Source of the DNA: Physocladia obscura
Lineage: Eukaryota; Chytridiomycota; Chytridiomycetes; Chytridiales; Chytriomycetaceae
Length of the DNA: 11,218 nucleotides
NCBI GenBank assembly: GCA_027596945.1
Contig: JADGJH010001220.1
Location: 1-11,218, forward strand
Direction of reading: 5' to 3'
The position numbers and the translations under genes were made by a program. Positions 1 to 7,709 of the stretch are shown in pieces; the stretch's first letter is position 1; each line of letters starts with the position of its first letter. The notes beneath the pieces are model-generated. The model worked only from the letters and a program-made list of their open reading frames with translations, made no database searches and was not told the origin of the DNA.

Positions 1-209
1 CAATATGCCTATTTGCGGTAATTGTTCTTTTTATGTCTTTTGTTTGTTGGCTCAGTTGTTTGATTGTTTTTGACAATTTGTCAGCAAAGTTGTTGAAATC
101 GTCTAGTAGATTCTCTGTAATCTCAGCAGATTTGTTAACCTGGTGCAAACCTTCTTCTCGTTCAGCGCCTTTGTTGAAAAGGAACTGAATATTTTGCGGA
201 GGCTCCAAA
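1..209 (-). CDS. partial coiled-coil protein, 3' side off the left edge (KxDL/BLOC-1-like?)
   Basis: An exon open for 69 codons reads leftward and leaves the window at base 1. It follows a good acceptor (TTTTGTTTCAG ending at 210) and is entered with one base completing a codon. The product is hydrophilic and helical. It begins Leu-Glu-Pro-Pro-Gln, then has regularly spaced Leu, Ile and Phe, a Leu-Leu-Asp-Asp-Phe-Asn-Asn element near residue 36 and a Thr-Lys-Asp-Ile-Lys-Arg element near residue 56. That layout (FN, then about 17 residues, then a T-x3-K/R helix) resembles KxDL subunits of BLOC-1/BORC, which position lysosomes and endosomes. The match is from memory and weak, and any short coiled coil would look alike. 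No in-frame ATG lies upstream before a stop, so at least one earlier exon is missing from the model. It is oriented like the bZIP gene upstream, about 240 bp away. Confidence 0.5.
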
Positions 210-451
210 CTGAAACAAAATTTGGAGATACACAAAGAATGTCTTATAATTTATAACATTCTCTGGAATTTATCACAAAAATTTAATTTTCTCGAACTAT
301 CAATACCAATCAATTTTTTTACGTAAAAGCAAGTGAAAATCTATTTATAAAACTGAAATAAAAATATCAAAAAAACACAAATAGCTGAATCGATTCTACG
401 TTAGCTTTTCAAATTTAGCTGGTTTTCCTTTCAGGTGTGTCTTTTTCTTGA

Positions 452-2027
452 TTATTCAAAGGATGAAGAAACACTCAATAGTTGATGCTGAAAAGAAAAA
501 ATTGTAAAAAGGTTGTCTACATTAGTAATGTGGTCATCGTTATTACCATATGTTCTCTGTTTCCTTCACGACCAAATTCCCCAATGACCATAAACTATTA
601 GTTTTTTCCCAGAAAATGAAAGTTATTGAAATTAATTTAGGTTTCAAAGTTCCGTACCCTTTTCCTGTCCTCATCGTTCACGCATAGATTTTCAAGCTTT
701 CGCGCAAGAAGAACAATACTGAGCAGCTTTTCTTCTCGCTCATCTTCTTTCGTTTCACTCTGCAAAAAAATATTAATTAAATTGAAATTAAAATACTAAA
801 AAATATATGAATATAACCTGAGAAAAATAAAAACAAAAAAACAGACGAACAAACCCAATATAAAACGCAGATATCGTCAATAATATTTCCAGCATTTGAA
901 AACGATGGAACAGCTCGAAGTTGTTCACGAAAGGGAGTCATTCGAGGATTTTGCCAGTCAATTGAGTCATGGGGCGGAACTTTCACTTTAAAGTATTTTT
1001 TCATATTTGTCTGGGACATAGTATAAAAATTCTTGATTATTTGAACAAAAAAAATAATTGAACTAAAAGTGTTTTGCATACAGTATACTTATTGTACTGG
1101 TGAGTTAACTCGTCCATTGCATCAAGAAATCGAGCACGATCTAAAATACTGCATGCATCAAGTAGTGCAAATCTCAGAGCAACAATTCCAAGAAGGCATT
1201 TTGTGATTTTCTTTTTATTAGTGGCACCAGCTTGTTCCTGTTTTTGTGGCGAAAAAAATTTTATTTTTCCTCAAAAAAAAGAAAGCAAAAAAAATCCTCA
1301 CAACAAACAAATCCAAAATTTGGTCAATGAGGGGATTTCCTTTTATTGATGAAATATCGTTGAAGGCAGTCCTGTATGGCTCGATATCGATAGGACCATA
1401 GAGTTGGATGGCGGATGTTTCATCAAGAATGTCTTCCCACATTTCATCATGACTTATCAAGTCACTGCCATCAAAATCCATTTTTACAAGCGGTGACAGA
1501 GAAACTGAGCCGATGGTGGATGCGGATGGCGGCGGTAGTTGCACAGATTGAGACGATGGCACCGTAACTGAAGCAGATATGGGTAACACCACCGCCGAAT
1601 CAGTCATAGCGTGATCAATCGAAATAGTAGGCGCATGTGGGCTAGTACTTTGCGATTGGGAATGTGAATACGATTGCGGCGGAGATTGCGCTTTGACTGC
1701 ATCAAGCTGAGCTTCCAGCTGTGCAATACGGGCCAAGTAACTGGCTGAACGCATGCGTTCCAGAGCGCAGTCTGCACAGTGACTGAGCGCATGATTTGGT
1801 TGGGCGTTTGAATCTTGGAGAGCGCGGATTTGTGCTTTCAGGGATTCGTTTTCGGCTTTGAGATTGGCCATTTGGCGCGCTTTGCGTTCACGACAAGCGC
1901 GCTGAGCTTCGCGGTTCTGGATAGTCTTTCTGCTGATTGCTGGAAGTCTCGATACCGGTGGTGGCGAAATAACCTCTTCTTTTAATTCTCGCTGGGTCAT
2001 TCTAGGTGGTGCTTCTGCTTCAAACAT
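452..2027 (-). CDS. bZIP transcription factor, fungal Yap/Pap1-like basic region, five exons
   Basis: This is a sequence-specific nuclear transcription factor by family. Exons on the minus strand are 2027-1302, 1237-1082, 1010-867, 759-658 and 487-452. The introns of 64, 71, 107 and 170 nt are all GT-AG, all in phase 0, and the model ends at TAA (387 residues). The basic region has Asn38-x7-Arg46 (NREAQRACR). Leucines 56, 63 and 70 form a short zipper cut off by Pro77. A Cys84-x2-Cys87 pair and a second Leu-rich helix (about 92-112) follow, then a Ser/Gln/Pro-rich linker and an acidic patch near Asp-Glu-Met-Trp-Glu-Asp. The Yap family normally has Phe where Cys45 stands. The C-terminal half (residues about 215-375) is helical and unrecognised. 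The ATG at 2027 is the first in frame. The last intron may hide a 48-nt exon (594-547). I am sure of the family, less sure of the last exons. Confidence 0.85.
547..594 (-). other. possible 48-nt microexon inside the last bZIP intron
   Basis: The 170-nt intron 657-488 can be split into 657-595 (63 nt, GTACGG...TAG) and 546-488 (59 nt, GTAATA...CAG), leaving a 16-codon open exon (594-547) that keeps phase 0. The second intron then has a perfect TACTAAT branch site (527-521) 33 nt before a polypyrimidine-CAG acceptor. Both pieces match the size of the other introns in the gene. The first acceptor (AATAG) is weak, so one long intron remains possible. Confidence 0.4.
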
Positions 2028-2325
2028 TGTTCGATATTTGAAACCAACAAATGAAATGGGGCTTTCGATTTCGCCAAAAAAAAGTGCAAATTCGATTTAC
2101 GTTGAAATGAAAAATTAAACTAAAATTGCCACACCAGCGGCAGAAAATATTTCCAATTTCGCGAAGTTTCGTTATTTCCAATTGATTTATCAATTTTTTG
2201 TAGAATATACACTACACTTGCAGACAAATCGAAACAAATCTATGAAAGTGATTAACCTTTAAAATTTTTCGTTGCTCGATCCAAGGAATTACAAGCAATA
2301 GACAAATGGGGCTGGCTTTGCGTTC
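2028..2325. promoter_or_regulatory. intergenic, presumed upstream region of the bZIP gene
   Basis: No open frame of note is seen here. It lies directly upstream of the bZIP start and is AT-rich, with pyrimidine/purine tracts on either strand. I see no canonical TATA box or operator that I could defend. Confidence 0.4.
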
Positions 2326-2359
2326 TTTTTTTTTTTTTTTTTTTTAAAAAAATTTTTTT
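2326..2359. repeat. T20-A7-T7 homopolymer tract at the left edge of the CpG-poor block
   Basis: Twenty T are followed by seven A and seven T, making an A7/T7 palindrome. It separates CpG-containing unique DNA on the left from the CpG-depleted block on the right, and a very similar T20-A9 tract occurs at 11064-11092. It could be a poly(A)-type insertion end, or simple low complexity with an uncertain length. Confidence 0.7.
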
Positions 2360-2476
2360 ACTGATTTAATATCTTAAGTTATAAGAAATTGCAAGCAACA
2401 TGCTCTGAGTGTGCTAGAAGCGAAAAAGGATAAAAGAAAACAGGATTAGACAAAAGCATAATAACTTTATTCTTTA

Positions 2477-2635
2477 AGTAAAAGCAAAAACAGATTTATA
2501 ACTTCTGATATCCCTTAAAATTCTGTACCTCAAGTCAATTCTACTTCCATCAACAATCAAATACTTTTTTGCATAAGTTAATACATGTTCATTTATGAAA
2601 GCATAAATACTGTTGCACCTTTTGTTGACTTGTGA
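2477..2635 (-). pseudogene. open minus-strand remnant in the CpG-poor block, unrecognised
   Basis: Reading minus, about 50 codons are open and end at TAA near 2477. The protein is rich in Lys, Arg, Tyr and Ile, with a Leu-Ile-Val-Asp-Gly-Ser-Arg-Ile-Asp-Leu element in its middle. The frame continues upstream through a single TAG with sensible content. I do not recognise a family. It may be a decayed C-terminal piece of the same or another transposon protein, because it has the same strand as the transposase remnant further right. Chance cannot be excluded in AT-rich DNA. Confidence 0.25.
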
Positions 2636-2968
2636 CTAACCAAAAGCTATTGCCTCTTTATTATATCTGGTGGAAAAATGGCCACAGCTCCTCCTCACTC
2701 CAATTATTTTCAATGTCTCTTGCTGGTAGTTACAAAAACCTTGTGGGAAAACCATATCAACTTTTCATCCAGTCTTTTGTTCATCAAGGTATCCTAGTAG
2801 AGTCCCCAAGTGTTGCCATAAAGTTGCTATTTAATCTCTCTAGTCATACACTTTGTTGAAGTATATGCAACTCTGTGGTGAGAGATGTGCATTACAAAAC
2901 AAGTAGTACAAAATAAATCTTTTTTCATTAATTTAAGGTTTATTTGTTTCTTCTTTGTTGTTTCTTAA

Positions 2969-3040
2969 ATAAAAATTGATCTGGTGGATGCAAGATGATA
3001 GTGCTCAATAAATTATCTGAGAGCAACAATCAATTTTTAT
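2969..3040. repeat. 12-bp inverted repeat around repeat copy 1
   Basis: ATAAAAATTGAT (2969-2980) is a perfect reverse complement of ATCAATTTTTAT (3029-3040), with a 48-nt loop that contains the first 37-bp repeat. It could be a hairpin left by an element end; AT-rich composition makes chance possible. Confidence 0.6.
2984..3020 (+). repeat. 37-bp direct repeat, copy 1
   Basis: It starts GTGGATG and ends in CTCAATAAATTATCTGA. The paired copy is at 3114-3150, 130 bp away. The flanks agree in direct orientation with one mismatch, while the 13-bp core (CAAGATGATAGTG) is inverted in the other copy. Confidence 0.75.
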
Positions 3041-3113
3041 CTAATAAACCTAGTTGGATATAGTAATAAAGATTCTTGCAAATTTAATAAAGTTCCTAAA
3101 TATCTAAAATCAT

Positions 3114-3150
3114 GTGGATGCACTAACATCTTGCTCAATAAAGTATCTGA
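3114..3150 (+). repeat. 37-bp direct repeat, copy 2 with inverted core
   Basis: It starts GTGGATG and ends CTCAATAAAGTATCTGA. Its 13-bp core, CACTAACATCTTG, is the reverse complement of the core of copy 1 with one mismatch. Confidence 0.75.
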
Positions 3151-4498
3151 AACTTTTTCTCACATTTCACCAGCCCTTTTTCTATCTTTTTTTATGCCAA
3201 GCAATTGAACTCAATGCTTGCAATTATTTTCTTCAATCTCCAATTGGCTGCTTTTCCTTATTACACCACTGGGACACATGACTTCATTCCACACACTTCT
3301 CAAATAAAAGAAATAAATTGTTTGTTTTAGTTTATTTCAATAAAGTTAAAATATAAAAATAGCATTATTTATGGGCAGTTGATAAAAGCAAACAATCTTT
3401 ATGAAAAGATTAAACTAATGCTGTTTTAACTGATCTGCTGTTCTTTCCATGATACACTACTGCAAAGGTGCCAACAAAATCAACAGAGAACCATTGAGAA
3501 GAAACTGGTATGATCACTAGTTAATATAGTAAGAGACCCACTTCACTTACTATAATGTTCAAATGCCTGGAAACACACACTCTCTTGGATCATCCTACAC
3601 AAGAGCATGGCTTGCATAGTAGACTAGGGAAAAGAGTGAGAGATACTCTGCAACATACAAAGATTTTGAACTAACCATTTTCATAAATAATTGTATTAGA
3701 AATCAATAAAACCTTTAGATAATATAGAAAAGACAAAAGACAGTTACAAGATACTATGGAGGCATCCACAGTCTCTTGTACCAACAGATTTGAATATGCT
3801 GATGGCCACAACACATGTATTCACTGTTGGCACAGTCAACTTAAGTTTATTAATGAAGATATTAAGCTATTTATTAACTAAACCAAACAGTGATTTGTGT
3901 AAAGGCAACAAAAACTAAGTGAAGGAACCAACTGCCATTCACTATAACATCAATTATTTTGAGTTATAAGCAATGACAGGAAAACCGTATTTGTTTGATT
4001 TTCTCAAACATATTTTCATTGAAGAGAAAAACTCAAAGATGCCTTTATACTGATATATTTTAAATACTACTTAAAATTCCGAGGAGTCTCAAGTACATAA
4101 AATAGTAATAAATGGCTCTGGATTTCCTTTTTTGTGTAAAAACTCTCTCAACTCTCAAACTTAAAGTCTTCTATCAAGCTTTTGATAAACTTGTTGGAAT
4201 ATCAACATGCTTGTTTGTTTTCTTTGTTGTTCTTTCCCATTGAAGTAAAGTAGAAATTTGAGGAGCAAGAGTCAGGTTCTGGCAAGTTATTAAAGGTTTG
4301 CTGGTCATGAAAGTTTTTTGTATGCTGGATTGGCTGTCAAACCAGAATGTGAGGTTCTGTTTAATGTAAGTTTAATGTTTTTATGTTACAATCTCAATTT
4401 ATGATTGTGTATGGTAAGGATTTAAGCATGAACTATGTTTTAAGTTCTGTGAAAATAAGCAATGGATATTGAGGAGTTTGGAAAATTTGATATTATTT

Positions 4499-4600
4499 TG
4501 TCAAGTTTTACACTTTCTGTGAAAACTTGACAGGTATGATCTTCTTTTGATATTAAACAGTTTATTGAAATAAAAGGATGCTTTTTGCAAAAACTTGACA
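4499..4600. repeat. TGTCAAGTTTT inverted repeat plus a third copy
   Basis: TGTCAAGTTTT (4499-4509) pairs perfectly with AAAACTTGACA (4522-4532) across a 12-nt loop, and pairing can extend by ACA/TGT with a bulge. A further AAAACTTGACA stands at 4590-4600 in the same orientation as the right arm. Such repeated 11-mers can be subterminal transposase-binding repeats, but that is inference. Confidence 0.65.
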
Positions 4601-4717
4601 GTTTAAATTTAGCTGAATTCTCTTTTTTCTTTTTCTAGATTTTCATTGTTGAAAAATCCTCAATCACAAAAATTCCAAACAGCCTTTTAAATAAATTTTG
4701 CATTTCCTCCCCATACA

Positions 4718-4745
4718 AAGCTTTTGTGTAATAATACAAAAGCTT
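4718..4745. repeat. perfect 10-bp hairpin AAGCTTTTGT/ACAAAAGCTT
   Basis: The arms are 4718-4727 and 4736-4745 with an 8-nt loop. A smaller hairpin, TTCCAC/GTGGAA, follows at 4744-4761. Together they form a cluster of foldbacks just downstream (in minus-strand terms) of the transposase remnant. Confidence 0.65.
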
Positions 4746-4798
4746 CCACTTAATGGTGGAAACAGTAGTTTTTTTACTTTTTAAGTGAGCCATTTTTT

Positions 4799-5289
4799 TC
4801 AATAAAGACAGGATTCATCTTTCAATACAGCTTGAATCTTTTTATATTTTAGCATTTTAGCTTCAGCCAATATTGAAGGACAGCATGTCAATACTGAAAT
4901 ACTGGCATGCTGTCCTGAAGCTAAAAACACCTCTTCAAGCTCTTCCAGATACTGTATATTTTTGATTTCCATAAGTGCTCTGATATTCTGTTCTAGTTTT
5001 TTCATTAACTGATCAGCAAGATAATAAAAAAATATTACTACAAGAACATTTAACTCCAGAATTTGCAGTCTTCCCTTATTTATGTAAATGAATTTTGAAT
5101 CATTCCAAAATTTGTGTAATATTTCCAAGTTTGGTGAACTGACATATTGTCAGCATATAACCATTCAGCAGTTTGATTGAAGCTGTATCTAGCCAATATT
5201 GCCCAGATAAACCTCCATAGAAGTGAATCTGAATGGAAATTGTGACTTTCATCAGTTTGGCAGACAATGGCAAAGATCAGTATATTCAA
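4799..5289 (-). pseudogene. decayed IS630/Tc1-mariner-like transposase N-terminus
   Basis: Two overlapping minus-strand frames (5289-5080 and 5128-4799) together read like the DNA-binding half of an IS630/Tc1-type transposase, which cuts and pastes DNA with a DDE catalytic domain. The first frame has His-Ser-Asp-x-Leu-x-Trp-Arg, then about 12 residues on Thr-Ala-Glu-Trp-Leu, Met-Ser-Val-His and Trp-Lys-Tyr-Tyr; this is the usual helix-turn-helix layout with its leading (Tyr/His)-Ser-Asp-Asp/Ser-Leu-x-Trp-Arg. The second has Tyr-Leu-Glu-Glu-Leu-x-Glu-Val-Phe and Ser-Gly-Gln-His-x-Ser-Ile-Ser, typical of the second helical subdomain. A frame change, about 25 extra residues between the two, a foldback at 4856-4925 and the lack of a DDE domain show it is broken. 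The assignment is by remembered motifs only. Confidence 0.5.
4856..4925. repeat. nested foldback inside the transposase remnant
   Basis: TTTAGCTTCAG (4856-4866) pairs with CTGAAGCTAAA (4915-4925), and AGGACAGCATG (4877-4887) pairs with CATGCTGTCCT (4906-4916). All four arms are perfect and share one axis. One side has about 10 extra bases between the two arms. It interrupts the sequence just after the Gly-Gln-His-x-Ser-Ile-Ser motif of the remnant. Confidence 0.8.
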
Positions 5290-5546
5290 GTATACTAAAG
5301 TACCTAAATTTTTTGAAAATTTGGATTTTTTATTGATTTCTCAAACATTTTGAAATGAGCAGTATTTTATAACAACAACAAATGGTGTAAACCTGTTTCA
5401 AACCCAATTCAAAATTATTGAGGTATCGGGCAAAAAGTTAATCAGTAATGGGCTTGATTGTGAAGGAAAAGAGGGGGTAAATTAAAACCACAACATATGA
5501 TATCATTTCATTTGGAGTTTCAATTTGGTTGGATTCTGCATTCAAA

Positions 5547-6016
5547 ATGAAACAACGAACTCAACTTCTGGAACTAAAAGTGACAATACTTAACCAGATT
5601 TATCACGAATTTTAAGGTTCAATTCAAAGGTAGCATAGGATGAATTTTACAGCAGCAGGCTCCTTCGATAGTGAATAGTTCTATTGCAAACAATCTTTTT
5701 TCAGCATCAATTGTCAAATTAAGCATAAAAGAAAATCGAGTGACTCCTGTACGAAAATTGAACGAGGTGTTGTTTGAGGAAGCTGACATTGTTAATTTTG
5801 GGCAAGCAACAAGCAACTGGGGGAGAATTTTGTTTATCTTGGGTATTTCACCTAAATTGTTAGAAAAATTGATAAATAATAAATTATTACTGCCCCTTTA
5901 AATAACTTTAAAAAAGAAAGAACAAAAAATGTTCAATAGTAAAATTTTGATTTTGGTTTAAATTTTCAGGGAAAGGAACAAACCAATGTTGGTCTGAAGT
6001 TCGACTCCTTACTTAA
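5547..6016 (+). CDS. tentative three-exon gene, unknown protein (about 89 residues)
   Basis: Exons 5547-5579, 5653-5842 and 5970-6016 join in matching phases through GT-AG introns of 73 nt (GTGACA...ACAG) and 127 nt (GTATTT...TTTTCAG), ending at TAA. The middle exon is the most protein-like: it has Val-Thr-Pro-Val-Arg-Lys-Leu-Asn, an acidic stretch, then Asn-Trp-Gly-Arg-Ile-Leu-Phe. I recognise no family. CG dinucleotides return here, so it is outside the decayed block. The opposite strand offers a rival: ATG near 5788 reading left, spliced from about 5646 to 5577 into a 56-residue product. Only transcript data can choose; both could also be chance. Confidence 0.3.
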
Positions 6017-6057
6017 GTGATGTAAGTCAAAATATTCAAAACGTCGATGGTGGAAAA

Positions 6058-6093
6058 AGAGAGAGAGAGAGAGAGAGAGAGAGGAGGAGGAGG
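6058..6093. repeat. GA microsatellite followed by GGA repeats
   Basis: About twelve GA units run into three or four GGA/GAG units. The tract lies about 170 bp upstream of the start codon of the 208-residue protein gene and just before its proposed leader intron. GA tracts in such positions can be promoter elements or simply unstable repeats. Confidence 0.9.
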
Positions 6094-6118
6094 TGTATCT
6101 ATGTGCATGAAAATACAG

Positions 6119-6192
6119 GTAATGTCTTCAGAAGATAACAACCGATTTTCTATTAAGAGAGGTATTATGTGCATAAGATATTTATCTTGCAG
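6119..6192 (+). other. probable 5'-leader intron
   Basis: The AG/GTAATG donor at 6119 and the TTATCTTGCAG acceptor ending at 6192 are both strong and define a 74-nt intron, in the size range of the other introns here. Joining the flanks gives only a 17-codon open frame (ATGTGC..., ending TAG). The splice therefore probably sits in the untranslated leader of the gene at 6260. Confidence 0.45.
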
Positions 6193-6259
6193 ATTTTCCC
6201 TATTCAATCAAAATTAATACTTGATTCTTAGCTTGTCTTCTTTCGTTTCGAAAAGTTCG

Positions 6260-6942
6260 ATGAAATATCCAAAGTCGTATTCCTGGCGTAAGTAAAAATT
6301 ATTTGTCATTGCTATGCTTCGTGCTGCTTATCTTGAATTTAAGGCCCCAAATCAACACGAATTTATCTACAAGATCCAGTACCTATTTCAATCATCCGCA
6401 ACCCGGATCAAAACGGAATAATGATTGCGCCAAGCGACGCAAATTCGACAACAAACGATTTAAGCTTACGAGGAGTCACTGACGTTATTTCGTGTTTCGC
6501 AGTCATAAATGTTCATCTCGACCGTCTGATTTACTGTTTGGCCGGAATCCTGTTCAACTCTGCTTCACCCGAACCTTTTGGCGGCCCGAAATCCTTTCCT
6601 AGGTATTGGACTTATGAAGGAACAACACTTTCGGCACTTATCAAATTTATTATCAATTCTGCATATCGAGCATATTGGGGATGGAAAGGACGATTCGGAC
6701 TTGATGCTGTCGTGTCTGCTGTGAATCGTGTTTTGGAGTTGCATAATGAAACGGGAAGATTCAAAAGTTTGGCAGATGAGTTGGTGTTAAGAGGGATGGA
6801 TCGGTCAAATCATGTTGAATGTCGCAAGGTTTCAATTATTCCAGCCCCTCTTCAATTTTTTGGTACGACTGATAATGCCGAGGATTTAAATGTAGTATAT
6901 TTTTCGGCGCGGGACATTCGGCGAAATATTGATTCGGAGTGA
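6260..6942 (+). CDS. unrecognised 208-residue protein, two exons
   Basis: Exons are 6260-6287 and 6344-6942, joined by a 56-nt intron with a perfect GTAAGT donor and an AAG acceptor. The junction falls in Arg10. Without the intron, a TAA stands just before the second exon, so the splice is needed to reach the ATG at 6260. A shorter start at codon 36 (6421) is possible but would leave good coding sequence untranslated. Residues 53-80 are hydrophobic with charged breaks (one buried helix pair or a weak membrane segment). A Pro/Gly/aromatic stretch follows (about 85-100), then Tyr-Arg-Ala-Tyr-Trp-Gly-Trp-Lys-Gly-Arg-Phe-Gly (117-128), an amphipathic helix, and a polar C-terminus. I do not recognise a family or catalytic motif. 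AATAAA at 6983 supports the 3' end. Confidence 0.7.
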
Positions 6943-6982
6943 TTCTCGTACCTCCTCTCCCACAATTATTTTAGATTTGGTG

Positions 6983-6988
6983 AATAAA
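6983..6988 (+). terminator. AATAAA polyadenylation signal
   Basis: A canonical hexamer lies 41 nt after the stop codon of the 208-residue protein gene, the expected place for a 3'-end signal. Confidence 0.55.
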
Positions 6989-7709
6989 AGCTGAATCTCT
7001 ATTCGTATCCATTCGAAAAGTTAATATTCCTTGTGAACAAAAATATGCTTCAAAAAAGAGTTTTTTTAATGTTCAACTGGTAGATTTTATCATTTTTTCC
7101 TTTCCTACTATTTTTCATTCGATAATGAAAGTCTTGTTTCAGAAGTTGTTCACCAATATGCATAAGTCTCGAATATTTTGCTTAGACGCTCTTTGCAATA
7201 GGCCACTATTAAATTGTTGTTGCTTATAATATACAACGAGGAACGAAAGTAGTGTAATATGGAGAGACTTGTCTCCTCTATTATTATACGACGGATATGA
7301 TAATTTCAGCGAGAATATGCAGCCAACAATAAACAGTATATCGATTTTTTGCATCTGCGATAGCGTAGAAGTGGTAAGATTTTACTACGATTTCGTGGGT
7401 TTTTGAGTCTTGTCACGCAATTTTCACGATTAGGTACCGTCAAAACGCAATTTTTCAAAGCACAAGAAAGTTGATCCTTTAGCTTAATCTAGTTGAGTTC
7501 GTAGATTATTGATACGTGGGAAGGCTTCATTGTTGCCGCTGAATTTTCAGAATATTGATTAGATGGAAGAAATTGCGAACATTCAGTCTTACCGAATGTT
7601 TTATAGGTCCCATTGAGTCATTTCGTTCTCCCTTTGCGCCGTTTGTGTTTGCTCTTTTTATGTGAAGTTTTTAATTTATATTAACTGAGTTTCACTGAGT
7701 TTTCTGCAG
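6989..7709 (+). other. unresolved stretch with exon-like segments
   Basis: No complete gene can be fixed. Candidate plus-strand pieces include 7142 onward, open for 28 codons after TTGTTTCAG. Another is 7310-7373, entered after TAATTTCAG and ending at a GTAAGA donor; its 60-nt intron (7374-7433) leads to 7434-7469 in phase 0. That pair could also be a start, with ATG at 7317. A further piece is 7552-7670, open after GAATTTTCAG. Phases of the last pieces do not link cleanly to 7710. A minus-strand frame of 71 codons (7354-7139) competes. These may be the 5' exons of the gene that continues at 7710. Confidence 0.3.

Larger units (their letters stand above)
2420..5425. mobile_element. CpG-depleted block, probably a decayed transposable-element region
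   Basis: Across about 3 kb I can find only two CG dinucleotides (near 3985 and 4080), while TG and CA are common. CG resumes at about 5426 and is frequent in the genes at both sides. The only protein resemblance I recognise is the IS630/Tc1-like transposase fragment at 4799-5289 on the minus strand. The rest holds only short interrupted frames, several AATAAA-like motifs, inverted repeats and short direct repeats. Loss of CG with gain of TG/CA is what methylated, silenced repeats show after deamination. Terminal inverted repeats or target-site duplications could not be identified, so the element's real ends are unknown. Confidence 0.55.

Noticed and set aside
1604..1792. 62-codon minus frame
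   Set aside because: It is a shadow of the bZIP first exon in another frame, with unnatural composition.
2632..2859. 75-codon plus-strand frame in the CpG-poor block
   Set aside because: It has no ATG start, no recognisable motif, and lies in decayed repeat sequence where other frames are equally open.
3757..3880. Small plus frame with Cys/His spacing resembling a zinc finger
   Set aside because: Only about 40 codons, spacing fits no defined finger, and it is within the decayed block.
7139..7354. 71-codon minus-strand frame as a gene
   Set aside because: No splice or context support; plus-strand exon-like segments with good splice sites overlap it. Kept only as a competitor in the region note.
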